DNA of 64,000 bases, from NCBI GenBank assembly GCA_035760965.1, contig DASTRY010000054.1:38068-102067 (forward strand), written 5' to 3'. The translations under genes and the position numbers were made by a program. This DNA comes from JADGHX01 sp035760965 (GTDB lineage Bacteria; Pseudomonadota; Gammaproteobacteria; Steroidobacterales; Steroidobacteraceae). Within the stretch, counting starts at the first letter, position 1. Each line of letters begins with the position of its first letter. Below are positions 28,580 through 37,856 of the stretch, piece after piece. The notes under the pieces are model-generated. The model had not been told where the DNA came from. It saw only the letters and a list, made by a program, of their open reading frames with translations, and searched no databases.

Positions 28580-29643
28580 ACGCGCTGGATCGCTACCTCG
28601 TCCGCACGATTCTCGGGGCCGTCGGGATGTGGGCGCTGCTGCTGCTCGCGCTCGGTGCGCTGTTTCTGTTCATCGGACAGCAGGATGACATCGGCGTCGG
28701 CAACTACCGGGCGCGCGACGCGCTGCTCTTCGTGCTGCTGAATCTGCCGGAGCAGGGCTGGCAGCTGCTGCCGATTGCCGCGCTCATCGGTTCGCTCATG
28801 GGGCTCGGTTCGCTCGCTCGCGGCAGCGAAATCACGGTGATTCGCGCGACCGGCATCTCGCCCGCGCGCATCGCCGGCGCGGCGCTCATCGCCGGCGCCA
28901 TCCTGATCGTCATCGCGGTCGGCATCGGCGAATTCCTCGCGCCGCAGCTGCAGCAGGCCGCCAAGCAGCAGAAGGCCTTCAGCAAGTTTGCGGATATCAC
29001 GTTCGGCGGCAACGGCGGCGCGTGGGTGCGCGATGGCAACCTGATCTTCAACGCCACGCGGCAGTCCGGCGAGCGGCAGTTCGGCGGCATGACGATCTTC
29101 GAGCTGTCCGACGATCACCGGCTGCTGGCGATCGGGCATGCGGCGCGCGCCACCGCGGGCAGCGCGGGCGACTGGACGCTGCACGGCTACTCGGAGTCGC
29201 GCTTCACGCCGGAGCGCGTGGTGACGCAGAACGGAGGCGAGCGGCGGCTCGAATCGAGCCTCGGCGCACAGTTCCTCGGGCTCGCCGTCGACGATCCGCA
29301 CGACATGCAGATCGCCACGCTCTGGGGCCTGATCCGCTACTACCAGGCGAACGCGCTCGATGCGCGGCCGTACGTGTTTGCGTTCTGGTCGCGCATCGCA
29401 CGCACGGTCGCGATCGCGTTCGCCGTGCTCTTGCCGATTCCGTTCGTGCTCGGCTCGTTGCGCTCGGCGGGCGCCGGCACGCGCACGGCGATCGGGCTGA
29501 TGCTCGGGATCGGGTTCTTCCTGCTCCAGCGGCTCATCGAGAGCGGTACGCTCGTGTTCGATCTGAACCCGGTCGTGCTCGCCTGGCTGCCGACCGCACT
29601 GCTCGCCGGAGTCTCGCTGACGCTGCTCGCACGCGCGCGCTGA
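28576..29643 (+). CDS. lptG: LPS export ABC transporter permease LptG
   Basis: A 355-residue partner of LptF. It starts NALDRYLVRTILGAVGMWALL and has the same layout of six membrane helices around a periplasmic domain. The helices at the C-terminus end in LLAGVSLTLLARAR. The ATGA overlap with lptF indicates translational coupling. Together with LptB, encoded elsewhere, it drives LPS transport to the outer membrane. Confidence 0.94.
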   Translation: MNALDRYLVRTILGAVGMWALLLLALGALFLFIGQQDDIGVGNYRARDALLFVLLNLPEQGWQLLPIAALIGSLMGLGSLARGSEITVIRATGISPARIAGAALIAGAILIVIAVGIGEFLAPQLQQAAKQQKAFSKFADITFGGNGGAWVRDGNLIFNATRQSGERQFGGMTIFELSDDHRLLAIGHAARATAGSAGDWTLHGYSESRFTPERVVTQNGGERRLESSLGAQFLGLAVDDPHDMQIATLWGLIRYYQANALDARPYVFAFWSRIARTVAIAFAVLLPIPFVLGSLRSAGAGTRTAIGLMLGIGFFLLQRLIESGTLVFDLNPVVLAWLPTALLAGVSLTLLARAR

Positions 29644-29718
29644 GCGGCGCAATGCGCGCGGCAAGAGGCTCGTCGGAGCCGAGGTGACGCTGCGTGGGCT
29701 GAGCGCGGCCGGGTGCCC

Positions 29719-31170
29719 TCAGAGCGGCTGCTTCAGCATGCTCACGACGCGCGGCTCCATGTAGGATTTCAGCCCCATCTCCGCGTACACCCGGCCGATG
29801 CCGGATTCCTTGGCGCCGCCGAACGGTACATTCGGGGCGGTCGCGCGGTGCTGGTTCACCCAGGCCGTACCCACTTCGAGCCGGGCCGCGATGGCGGCGG
29901 CGCGCTCGACATCGCGGCTCCACACCGAGCCGCTCAGGCCGTAGCGCGTGTCGTTCGCGCGCCGGATGGCGTCTTCCACGTCCGTGAACTTCAAGATCGG
30001 CAGCATCGGGCCGAACTGTTCCTCGCGCACGAGCCGGCTGTCCTCCGCGATGTCGGTGACCAGCGTGGGCGAGAAGAAGTAGCCCGGGCCCTGCGGTACC
30101 TCGCCGCCCGCGAGGAAGCGCGCGCCCGCGCGCTTGGTGTCCTCGAGCAGGTTCACGACCTTGTCGTACTGCATGCGATTTTGAATCGGCCCGAGCTTCG
30201 TGGTCGGATCGAGGCCGTCGCCCACCGTCCACTTGCGCGCTTCCTCGACGAGCGCCGCACACAGGGCGTCATAGATCTTCTCGTGCGCGTAGATGCGCTT
30301 GACCGCCATGCAGACCTGCCCGCTGTTCACGAAGCCGGCGAAGAACAGCTTCGGCGCGACGGCCTTCGGGTCGACGTCGTCGAGCACGATGGCGGCATCG
30401 TTGCCGCCCAGCTCGAGCGTGACCCGCTTCAGCGTGCCCGCCGCGCTCGCCATCACCTTCTTGCCGGTGGCGACCGACCCCGTGAAGGAGATCTTGTCGA
30501 TGCCCGGGTGCTCCGTCAGCCACTGGCCGAGCGCATCGCCGCCCGCCAGCACGTTCACGACGCCCGGCGGAAACACGTCGCGGATCAGCTCGCCGATCTT
30601 CAGCGTGCTGAGCGGCGTGTACGGGGAGGGCTTCAGGACGACCGTGTTGCCCGTGTAGAGCGCCGAGGTCAGCGGTCCCGCCGCGAGGTTGATGGGCGCA
30701 TTCCAGGGCGTGATGATGCCGGCGACCCCGAGCGGGACATAATGGACCTCGATCCGGCGCTCGGCATCGTCGATAATTAGCTCGCTTTCTATCGAAATTC
30801 GCGTCAGCCCCTCGGACTGGCCGGCCGCACGGGCGATCTCGTCCCGGGCCTGGCCGAGAGGCTTGCCCTGCTCGCGCGTCAGCAGCGCGGCGAGCGCGTC
30901 CTGATTCGCGCGGAGAATACCTGCCATTCGTTTTATGAATTCCGTGCGATCTTCGAACGAGCGCGCGCGCCACTGCGGCAAGGCGCGCCGCGCCGCGGCG
31001 ACGGCGCGCTCGAGCTCGGCGCGGCCGGCGGCCGGGCAGCGCGCGAACACGGCTCCCGTTGCGGGATTGATCACCTCGAGACGCTCGGCGGTGCTCGTCA
31101 ACTCGCCGTCGATGAGCAGCGAAAACTCGGTGTCCGGAGCGGCCGAAGTGGCCACCTGCGCCTGTGCCAT
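29719..31170 (-). CDS. NAD(P)-dependent aldehyde dehydrogenase
   Basis: A 483-residue member of the aldehyde dehydrogenase superfamily. The cofactor-binding VAGIITPWNAPINL, the general-base Glu in TLELGGNDAAIV and the nucleophilic Cys in NSGQVCMAVKR are in place. It should oxidise an aldehyde to the acid. It diverges from the lig operon with 119 bases between the starts, so an aromatic aldehyde such as vanillin is a plausible but unproven substrate. The start is the ATG at 31170; the frame upstream has no homology. Confidence 0.88.
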   Translation of the reverse strand: MAQAQVATSAAPDTEFSLLIDGELTSTAERLEVINPATGAVFARCPAAGRAELERAVAAARRALPQWRARSFEDRTEFIKRMAGILRANQDALAALLTREQGKPLGQARDEIARAAGQSEGLTRISIESELIIDDAERRIEVHYVPLGVAGIITPWNAPINLAAGPLTSALYTGNTVVLKPSPYTPLSTLKIGELIRDVFPPGVVNVLAGGDALGQWLTEHPGIDKISFTGSVATGKKVMASAAGTLKRVTLELGGNDAAIVLDDVDPKAVAPKLFFAGFVNSGQVCMAVKRIYAHEKIYDALCAALVEEARKWTVGDGLDPTTKLGPIQNRMQYDKVVNLLEDTKRAGARFLAGGEVPQGPGYFFSPTLVTDIAEDSRLVREEQFGPMLPILKFTDVEDAIRRANDTRYGLSGSVWSRDVERAAAIAARLEVGTAWVNQHRATAPNVPFGGAKESGIGRVYAEMGLKSYMEPRVVSMLKQPL

Positions 31171-31215
31171 AGCGAAATTCCTCGCGCGGAAAAATGAACG
31201 TCGGGTGTGCGGCGA

Positions 31216-31244
31216 TTGTCCCGCCGCAGGGTGGCCGATACCAT
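31216..31244 (+). promoter_or_regulatory. Possible sigma70 promoter of the lig operon
   Basis: TTGTCC (31216-31221) and TACCAT (31239-31244) have 17 bases between them, and each matches its consensus at four of six positions. They point at ligI, whose ATG is at 31290. They lie in the divergent region between the aldehyde dehydrogenase and ligI. Confidence 0.35.
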
Positions 31245-31289
31245 AGCGGAGCCTTCCATCCTTCTCATCCCTCGAACGACACAGCCGGA

Positions 31290-32165
31290 ATGATCCCGAC
31301 CTGCAAGGCTCCCGACCCGAACACGCGCACGCCCAAGTTCCGTGCGCCACCCGGTGCATGTGACGCGCACTGTCACATTTTCGGCCCCGGTGACCGATAT
31401 CCGTACGCGCCCGATCGCACGTACACACCGCCCGATGCGCCGCTCGAGCGCTTCAAGGAGCTGCAGGCGACGCTCGGCCTCGAGCGCGCGGTGCTCGTGA
31501 ACGCGAGCTGTCACGGCAGCGACAACAGCGTGATCGTCGATGCCATCGCGCAGAGCGGCGGCAAGTATCGCGGCGTCGCGAACTCCGACGATTCGTTCAC
31601 GGAAAAGGACTTCGAGCGGCTGCACGAGCAGGGCTTCCGCGGCGTGCGCTTCAACTTCGTGAGGCATCTCGGCGGCGTCCCGGATATGGGCGAGTTCGAG
31701 CGCACGCTCGCGAAGGTGAAGCCGCTCGGCTGGCACGTCGATCTGCACTTCGACGCGGTGGACATTCCGGCGCAGAAGGACTTCATCAACCGCCTGCCGA
31801 TCCCGTTCATCATCGACCACATGGGCCGCGTGCCGACGAAGAACGGGCTCGAGCAGCCGCCGTTCCAGGCGCTGCTGCAGCTCGCACGCGAGAACGAGAA
31901 GTGCTGGGTGAAGATCAGCGGCGCCGAGCGCATCTCGAGCAACGGGCCGCCGTTCACCGACGCCGTGCCCTTTGCGCAGGCGCTGATCGAAGCGGCCCCG
32001 GATCGGGTCTTGTGGGGCACGGATTGGCCGCATCCGAACATCGCCAAACACATGCCGAACGACGGCGATCTCGTCGATCTGTTCGCGCTCTTCACCTCCG
32101 ACCCGGCGCTGCAGCGGCGCATCCTGGTCGACAACCCGCATCGTCTCTACCAATTCACCGCGTGA
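31290..32165 (+). CDS. ligI: 2-pyrone-4,6-dicarboxylate hydrolase
   Basis: A 291-residue amidohydrolase. The metal-binding GACDAHCHIFGPG, the VNASCHGSDNS segment, GVRFNFVRHLGG, PFIIDHMGRVP and the signature WGTDWPHPN all match the LigI family as I know it. The enzyme opens the lactone 2-pyrone-4,6-dicarboxylate to 4-oxalomesaconate in the protocatechuate 4,5-cleavage route. The start is the ATG at 31290; an upstream frame to 31194 is not conserved. ligA follows after 20 bases, so it is the first gene of the lig operon. Confidence 0.93.
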   Translation: MIPTCKAPDPNTRTPKFRAPPGACDAHCHIFGPGDRYPYAPDRTYTPPDAPLERFKELQATLGLERAVLVNASCHGSDNSVIVDAIAQSGGKYRGVANSDDSFTEKDFERLHEQGFRGVRFNFVRHLGGVPDMGEFERTLAKVKPLGWHVDLHFDAVDIPAQKDFINRLPIPFIIDHMGRVPTKNGLEQPPFQALLQLARENEKCWVKISGAERISSNGPPFTDAVPFAQALIEAAPDRVLWGTDWPHPNIAKHMPNDGDLVDLFALFTSDPALQRRILVDNPHRLYQFTA

Positions 32166-32185
32166 CTCACGCGAGGATCGATTCC

Positions 32186-32635
32186 ATGTCCAAAGTCGAT
32201 GACAGCGTCCGGCGCGAGCCCATCGAGGGCTTCGACGACATTCCGGGCACGACGCTCTTCGACGCGCAGCGCGCGCGCCAGGGCTATCACGTCAACCAGT
32301 TCTGCATGTCGCTCATGAAGCCGGAGAACCGCGCCGAGTTCAAAGCGGACGAGGAGAAGTACCTGCGCAAGTGGCCGATGACCGACGAGCAGCGCGAGGC
32401 GATCCTGAAACGCGACTGGAGCCGCATGATCGAGCTCGGCGGCAACATCTACTACCTCTCGAAGCTCTTCTCGACCGACGGCAAGTCGTTCCAGTACGTC
32501 GCCGCGACCATGACGGGGCTCACTCAGGAACAATACGCAGAGATGATGCTCAACGGCGGTCGTACCATCGAGAACAACCGCAGCAAGGCGGAATGGGCAC
32601 GCACCGGCGGCCCGGCATTCGGAGCGAAAAAATAG
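32186..32635 (+). CDS. ligA: Protocatechuate 4,5-dioxygenase alpha subunit
   Basis: The 149-residue small subunit of the extradiol dioxygenase. Its pattern FDDIPGTTLFDAQRARQGY, NQFCMSLMKPENR and LSKLFSTDGKSFQ is that of LigA from sphingomonads. It covers the active site of LigB and has no catalytic metal of its own. The ATG at 32186 has GAGGA in front. The stop overlaps the ligB GTG start by one base. Confidence 0.94.
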   Translation: MSKVDDSVRREPIEGFDDIPGTTLFDAQRARQGYHVNQFCMSLMKPENRAEFKADEEKYLRKWPMTDEQREAILKRDWSRMIELGGNIYYLSKLFSTDGKSFQYVAATMTGLTQEQYAEMMLNGGRTIENNRSKAEWARTGGPAFGAKK

Positions 32636-33474
32636 TGGCCAAGATCGTTGCAAGCGTGAACGTGTCGCACGTGCCGGCAATCGGCGCGGCGTGGGACCTG
32701 AAGAAGACGCAGGAGCCGTACTGGAAGCCGGTGTTCGACGGCTTCGAGTTCTCGAAGAAGTGGATCGCCGACCTGAAGCCCGACGTGATCATCCTCGTGT
32801 ACAACGATCACGCGTCGGCGTTCGATGCGACCATCATCCCGACCTTCGCGATCGGCTGCGCGGCGGAGTTCCCGCCCGCGGACGAGGGCTGGGGTCCGCG
32901 CCCGGTGCCGACGGTGATCGGCCACCCGGTGATGGCGAGCCACATCGCGCAATCGCTGGTGCTCGATGAGTTCGACATCACCATCATCAACAAGATGGAC
33001 GTCGATCACGGGCTCACCGTGCCCCTGACGCTGATGTTCGGGCAGCCCGAGGCCTGGCCGTGCCGGGTCATTCCGGTGCCGGTGAACGTGGTGCAGTTTC
33101 CGCCGCCGACGGGCAACCGCTGCTTCAATCTCGGCAAGGCGATCCGGCGCGCCGTCGAGTCGTATCCGGAGGACCTGAAGGTCGTCATCTTCGGTACGGG
33201 CGGCATGTCGCATCAGCTGCAGGGCAAGCGCGCCGGGCTCATCAACAAGGAATGGGACATGCGCTTCCTCGACAGCCTCGCCGGCGATGCCGAAGTCGCG
33301 CGCAAGATCCCCTTCATCGAGTACGTGCGCGAGGCGGGCTCCGAGGGTATCGAGATGGTCATGTGGCTCATCTCGCGCGGCGCCCTGAATCCCAAGGTGA
33401 AGGAGATCTACCGCTTCTATCACGTGCCGGCGTCGAACACGGCGCTCGGTCATCTCATTCTCGAAAACGCCTGA
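32635..33474 (+). CDS. ligB: Protocatechuate 4,5-dioxygenase beta subunit
   Basis: The 279-residue catalytic subunit of a class III extradiol dioxygenase that uses Fe(II) and O2 to open protocatechuate between C4 and C5. Iron-ligand regions SHVPAIG near the start and YNDHASAFD are present. NKMDVDHG, GTGGMSHQLQGKRAGLINKE and FYHVPASNTALG are the conserved later segments. It starts with GTG at 32635, overlapping the ligA stop by one base. It forms an alpha2-beta2 enzyme with LigA. Confidence 0.95.
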   Translation: MAKIVASVNVSHVPAIGAAWDLKKTQEPYWKPVFDGFEFSKKWIADLKPDVIILVYNDHASAFDATIIPTFAIGCAAEFPPADEGWGPRPVPTVIGHPVMASHIAQSLVLDEFDITIINKMDVDHGLTVPLTLMFGQPEAWPCRVIPVPVNVVQFPPPTGNRCFNLGKAIRRAVESYPEDLKVVIFGTGGMSHQLQGKRAGLINKEWDMRFLDSLAGDAEVARKIPFIEYVREAGSEGIEMVMWLISRGALNPKVKEIYRFYHVPASNTALGHLILENA

Positions 33475-33488
33475 GGGGACAACTGCTC

Positions 33489-34433
33489 ATGAAGATTTGC
33501 ATGGCCGGGCAAGGCGCCTTCGGTATCAAGCACCTCGAAGCCATCCGGAACATTCCCGGCATCGAGGTCGTGACGCTCGCGGGCGGCAGCCCCGACTCGA
33601 CCCGCGAGGTCGCGCAGAAGTTCGGTATTCCGCACTGGAGCACGGACCTCGGCGAGTGCCTGAAGCAGCCGGGCGTCGAGGCCGCGATTCTCGCCACGCC
33701 GACGCAGATGCATGCGAAGCAGGCGATCCAGTGCCTGCGCGCGGGCAAGCACGTGCAGGTCGAGATTCCGCTCGCCGACAGCCTGAAGGACGCCGAGGAA
33801 GTCGCCAAGGTGCAGAAGGAGACGGGGCTCATCGCCATGGTCGGGCACACGCGGCGCTTCAATCCGAGCCACCAGTGGATTCACAAGCGGATCAAGGCGG
33901 GCGAGATCAAGATCCTGCAGATGGACGTGCAGACGTACTTCTTCCGCCGCACCAACATGAACGCGCTCGGCAAGCCGCGCAGCTGGACGGATCACCTGCT
34001 GTGGCATCACGCCGCGCACACCGTGGACCTGTTCCAGTATCAGACCGGTGAAGTGGCCTCGAAGGCGTACGCGCTCGAAGGGCCGCATCATCCGGAGCTG
34101 AAGATCGCGATGGACATGTCGATTGGCCTCAAAGTGCCGTCGGGCGCGATCTGCACGCTGTCGCTGTCGTTCAACAACGATGGGCCGCTCGGGACGTTCT
34201 TCCGCTACATCTGCGACAACGGCACGTACATCGCGCGTTACGACGATCTCGTCGACGGCAAGAACAATCCGATCGACGTGTCGAAGGTCGATGTGTCGAT
34301 GAACGGCATCGAGCTGCAGGACCGCGAGTTCTTCGCGGCGATCAAGGAGAACCGCGAGCCGAACGCGAGTGTGCAGCAAGTGCTGCCGGCGTATCGGACG
34401 CTCGATCGGCTGGAGAAGTCGCTCGCGAGCTGA
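33489..34433 (+). CDS. ligC: 4-carboxy-2-hydroxymuconate-6-semialdehyde dehydrogenase
   Basis: A 314-residue Gfo/Idh/MocA-fold dehydrogenase. It starts with the nucleotide-binding KICMAGQGAFGIKHLEAI and contains the conserved GKHVQVEIPLADS segment. It oxidises the hemiacetal of the ring-cleavage product with NADP to 2-pyrone-4,6-dicarboxylate, the substrate of LigI. The family alone would allow other sugar-type substrates; the position behind ligAB decides the call. GAGGGG precedes the ATG. It ends the ligIABC operon. Confidence 0.92.
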   Translation: MKICMAGQGAFGIKHLEAIRNIPGIEVVTLAGGSPDSTREVAQKFGIPHWSTDLGECLKQPGVEAAILATPTQMHAKQAIQCLRAGKHVQVEIPLADSLKDAEEVAKVQKETGLIAMVGHTRRFNPSHQWIHKRIKAGEIKILQMDVQTYFFRRTNMNALGKPRSWTDHLLWHHAAHTVDLFQYQTGEVASKAYALEGPHHPELKIAMDMSIGLKVPSGAICTLSLSFNNDGPLGTFFRYICDNGTYIARYDDLVDGKNNPIDVSKVDVSMNGIELQDREFFAAIKENREPNASVQQVLPAYRTLDRLEKSLAS

Positions 34434-34442
34434 GGGTGATCA

Positions 34443-34476
34443 GAGGCCGCGCGCGCACGCTTGCGCGTGCGGCCTC
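34443..34476 (+). terminator. Two-part hairpin after ligC
   Basis: GAGGCC (34443-34448) pairs with GGCCTC (34471-34476), and GCACGC (34455-34460) pairs with GCGTGC (34465-34470) around a TTGC loop, leaving a six-base bulge. It begins nine bases after the ligC stop. It lacks a T-run. Confidence 0.4.
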
Positions 34477-34489
34477 GGCAATGCGCTCG

Positions 34490-34669
34490 CTACAGGGTCA
34501 CGGATCCGGCGAGCGCGTCGTTCAAAGTCGGTGCCGTGAGCAAGCGCTCGCCGATGGCATCGAGCTCGTCACTCGAGGCCGCGAGGATTCTGCCGCGGAC
34601 TTCGTCACTCAATGTTCCGAAGCGCCGGGCGAGCTGGCGCCGCAAAGCGGTTCCCTCCGCGTCACGCGG
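34490..34669 (-). pseudogene. C-terminal relic of a DUF4351 protein
   Basis: Read leftward, this stretch translates to RRQLARRFGTLSDEVRGR, then ILAASSDELDAIGERLLTAP and TLNDALAGSVTL before a TAG stop. It is nearly identical to the C-terminus of the intact gene at 38969-39838 (RRFGTLREEVRGRILAASS). The N-terminal nuclease-like part is missing; the relic begins next to the stop codon of the aldo/keto reductase gene. No start codon with an RBS is seen. It is in the opposite orientation to the intact copy and about 5 kb away. Confidence 0.8.
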
Positions 34670-34672
34670 CGC

Positions 34673-35653
34673 TCAGCCGTCGAGCGCGCTCATCATCGCA
34701 GGAGGATAGCGCTCGCCCTGCACGCCGAGCTCGCTGACCTTGGCATTCAGCTCGGCCAGCTCCTCGGGGGACAGCTTCACATCGAGTGATCCGACGTTCT
34801 CCGCGAGCCGATCGCGCCGCTTGGTACCGGGGATCGGAAAGATGTCGTCGCCTTGCGCGAAGAGCCACGCCAACGCGATCTGCGCCGGTGTGCATCCTTT
34901 CCGTGCAGCGAGCGCGCGAACCGCGTCCGCGATCTGCTGGTTGTGCGCGATGTTCGCGTCGACGAAGCGCGGCTGATTGCGCCGCGCGTCGTTCGGCGGC
35001 AGCTCGTTCAAGCTGCGGAAATTCCCCGCGAGGAAGCCGCGACCCAACGGACTATATGCCACGACGGCAATCCCCAGCTCGCGGCACGTCGGCAGATACG
35101 CCCGCTCCGGTTCGCGCCACCACAGCGAGTATTCGATCTGCAGCGCCGCGATCGGATGGACCTTGCACGCTCGCCGCAGCGTCTCGGCACTCGCCTCTGA
35201 CAATCCCACGTAGCGAATCTTCCCGGCCGCAACGAGCTTCGCGAGCGTGCCCACCGACTCCTCGATCGGCACGGTCCGGTCGATGCGGTGGAGATAGAAG
35301 AGATCGATGTGATCCGTGCCGAGGCGCGCGAGGCTGGCCTCGCACGACGCGACGATCGACTCCGGCTTGTTGTCGATGACGAGAGTGCCGTTGCGCCATT
35401 CGATGCCGAATTTCGTGGCGAGGAACACCTCGTTGCGCCGGCCGCGAATCGTCGCGCCGACGAACTTCTCGTTCTCGCCGACCTGATAGCTCGCCGCGGT
35501 GTCGAGATGATTGATGCCGCTGTCGAGCGCGGCGAGGAGCGTCGCACGCGCCTCCGCGTCGTTGCGCTCGCCGTACCAGCCGACGAGGCCCATGCAGCCG
35601 AACCCGAGCGCGGAGACGCGCTCACCCGTCTTGGCGAAGAGTCGAGTTTGCAT
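34673..35653 (-). CDS. Aldo/keto reductase
   Basis: A 326-residue TIM-barrel oxidoreductase using NADPH. The catalytic residues are visible: Asp in INHLDTAASYQVGENE with the Tyr behind it, Lys in FLATKFGIEW and His in DLFYLHRIDRTVP. The C-terminal SxxxRxxxN-type cofactor region is IPGTKRRDRLAENVGS. It resembles the AKR13/YakC-like group that reduces small aldehydes. A good promoter lies 30 bases in front. It separates the ligIABC operon from the SnoaL-ligJ pair and may deal with reactive aldehydes of the pathway, which is inference. Confidence 0.92.
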   Translation of the reverse strand: MQTRLFAKTGERVSALGFGCMGLVGWYGERNDAEARATLLAALDSGINHLDTAASYQVGENEKFVGATIRGRRNEVFLATKFGIEWRNGTLVIDNKPESIVASCEASLARLGTDHIDLFYLHRIDRTVPIEESVGTLAKLVAAGKIRYVGLSEASAETLRRACKVHPIAALQIEYSLWWREPERAYLPTCRELGIAVVAYSPLGRGFLAGNFRSLNELPPNDARRNQPRFVDANIAHNQQIADAVRALAARKGCTPAQIALAWLFAQGDDIFPIPGTKRRDRLAENVGSLDVKLSPEELAELNAKVSELGVQGERYPPAMMSALDG

Positions 35654-35681
35654 CGCGTGTCTTTCACTGACCGAGGCGCAA

Positions 35682-35710
35682 ACAATAGCGAAGGGCCGCG
35701 GCGTTGTCAG
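35682..35710 (-). promoter_or_regulatory. Sigma70-type promoter of the aldo/keto reductase gene
   Basis: On the minus strand CTGACA (35705-35710) and TATTGT (35682-35687) are separated by exactly 17 bases, matching the consensus at five and four of six positions. The -10 ends 28 bases before the ATG at 35653. Confidence 0.5.
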
Positions 35711-35785
35711 GCGAGTCCGGCAGTAAGCTCACTACGCCTGAACGCGGGCTCGGCCGAACGGCCGCGGCGACATCGAGGGGGCACT

Positions 35786-37762
35786 GTGAATGCAAGAATC
35801 CGTGCAATGGCGGGCGCGCTGATGATCGCGCAATGGGTCGCGGGTTGCGGCGACAGCGATTCGCTCGGCCCGCAGGCGGCACAGACCGCCGCGGCGCGCA
35901 AGGCGCAGATCGCCGCGCTCGAGGCGCGCGTCGATCGCATCAAGGACGCGAACGACATCAAACGTCTGCAGCGCGCGTACGGCTTCTATCTCGACAAAGG
36001 GATGTGGGACGAGATGGCCGACCTGTTCGCCGCCGATGCCACCGCGGAATACGCGCACGATGGGGTGTACGTCGGCCAGGATCACATCCGCGCATATTTC
36101 AAGAAGCTCGGCCACGATCGCAACGGACTCGCCTACGGCGAAATAAACAATCACATGATCCTTCAGGGCGTCGTGCACGTGGCGCCGGATGGAATGACTG
36201 CGCGGGCACGCTGGCGCGCGCTGATTCAGGCGGGGGAGTACAAGAAGAGCGCGCGGTGGGGCGAGGGTCCATACGAGATCGCATACGTCAAAGACAACGG
36301 CGTGTGGAAGATCCAGAAGCTGCACTGGTACGTCACGTTCGTCGCGCCGTACGAAGGCGGTTGGGCGAAAGTGAAGCCGATCGATGCGCTCGTGTCGCCT
36401 GCATCGAAGGAGGTGAAGCCGGACCGCCCGCCGTCGGAGAGTTACAAGCCGTACCCGGCGGCGTATCTCCCACGGTATCACTACGAGAACCCCGTCACGG
36501 GCGCCTCGGCAAGAGAGGCGCCGCCGGTAACGACGGACCCTTCGCTGCAGGCGTGGGATCGCGAAGTCGCGCGGCTCGAAGCACATGACGCCATCGAGAA
36601 CTTGCAGGGCATCTACGGTTACTACTTCGACAAGAATCAGTGGGACTCACTCGTCGATCTGTTCACCGAAGACGCCACCTATGAGGTGGGTCAACGCGGC
36701 GTCTACAAAGGCAAAAAGCACATCCGCGCGGCGCTCGAGCTCATCGGCCCCGCGGGTGTGCAGCCGGGCGTGTTGAACAACGAGCTACAACTGCAGCCGC
36801 TGATTCACGTGTCGGCGGACGGCAAGTCGGCGAAGGCCCGCTGGCGCACGCTCGAGATGAAAGGCGTGCACGGCAAGTCCGGCATGTGGGGCAAGGGCGT
36901 CTACGAGAATGAATATGTGCTGCAGGATGGCGTGTGGAAGATCAGCAAGCTCCACTACTACCTCACGCACCGCGGCGACTACGACAAGGGTTGGGCGAAG
37001 CAGCCGATCCCGATCGAGCAGGTGAGCGCGGAGCTGCCTCCCGACGCGCCGCCTACCGAAGTGTACGGCTCGCCGCCGGAGGCATATCTGCCTCCGTATC
37101 ATTATCAGAACCCCGTCACGCACCCGATCGCCCGCCCGGACATGGGCGCGATCCCCGACGATCTCGCCTCGCTCGCCAAGAAGGTGAGCCTGCTGAACGA
37201 TGAGATCGACGTGCAGAACCTGCAGCGCAGTTACGGGTACTACGTCGACGAGGCCCTGTGGGACGAAGTTACCGAGCTGTTCGCGGACGATGCGACGCTC
37301 GAGATCGGCGGGCGCGGCGTGTTCGTCGGCAAGAAGCGGATCAACGAGTACATGCATTTTCTCGGCAAGCAGGGCCCGCAGCCCGGAGCCGTGTTCGACC
37401 ACTCGCAATGGCAGCCGATCACGCACGTCGCCGACGATGGGCGCACCGCGAAACAGCGGCTGCGCGCGTTCGTGATGGCGGGATCGCTGGGCACACCCGG
37501 CACTCCGGCGGGTTCCGTGTTCGGGGAGTGCACGTACGAGAACGAATACGTGAAGGAGAACGGCGTCTGGAAGATCGCGAAGCTCTATGCGTACTTCAAC
37601 ATGTACACGCCGTATGCGCAGGGATGGGGCAAAGCGGCGCTACCCAACACGCATCCGGAGGAAAAGCTGCCGCCGGATCGGCCTCCGACTGTCGTCTATC
37701 AGACGTACCCGACGCCGGGCATGGTGCCGTACCACTACAAGAATCCGGTGACAGGCCGATAA
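35786..37762 (+). CDS. Lipoprotein with three tandem SnoaL/NTF2-like domains
   Basis: A 658-residue protein. GTG at 35786 follows GAGGGGG, and the N-terminus has a lipobox (WVAGC, Cys at residue 21), so it is probably lipid-anchored. Three repeats of about 205 residues start near residues 57, 269 and 475 with LQRAYGFYLDKGMWDEM, LQGIYGYYFDKNQWDSL and LQRSYGYYVDEALWDEV. Each repeat ends in a short tail of the form PRYHYENPVTG, near residues 230, 437 and 648. Single SnoaL-like proteins include isomerases, cyclases and small dioxygenase subunits. It lies 94 bases before ligJ. The function is unknown; binding or isomerising an aromatic catabolite outside the cytoplasm is possible. Confidence 0.82.
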   Translation: MNARIRAMAGALMIAQWVAGCGDSDSLGPQAAQTAAARKAQIAALEARVDRIKDANDIKRLQRAYGFYLDKGMWDEMADLFAADATAEYAHDGVYVGQDHIRAYFKKLGHDRNGLAYGEINNHMILQGVVHVAPDGMTARARWRALIQAGEYKKSARWGEGPYEIAYVKDNGVWKIQKLHWYVTFVAPYEGGWAKVKPIDALVSPASKEVKPDRPPSESYKPYPAAYLPRYHYENPVTGASAREAPPVTTDPSLQAWDREVARLEAHDAIENLQGIYGYYFDKNQWDSLVDLFTEDATYEVGQRGVYKGKKHIRAALELIGPAGVQPGVLNNELQLQPLIHVSADGKSAKARWRTLEMKGVHGKSGMWGKGVYENEYVLQDGVWKISKLHYYLTHRGDYDKGWAKQPIPIEQVSAELPPDAPPTEVYGSPPEAYLPPYHYQNPVTHPIARPDMGAIPDDLASLAKKVSLLNDEIDVQNLQRSYGYYVDEALWDEVTELFADDATLEIGGRGVFVGKKRINEYMHFLGKQGPQPGAVFDHSQWQPITHVADDGRTAKQRLRAFVMAGSLGTPGTPAGSVFGECTYENEYVKENGVWKIAKLYAYFNMYTPYAQGWGKAALPNTHPEEKLPPDRPPTVVYQTYPTPGMVPYHYKNPVTGR

Positions 37763-37856
37763 CCGCACCATACTGCGAGCAGCGCGCGTCCGCCGCCGCG
37801 AGCCGTGCGGGCGACGCGCTATGATGCGCCCAAGTTTCAGCCGACGAGCCAACGCC

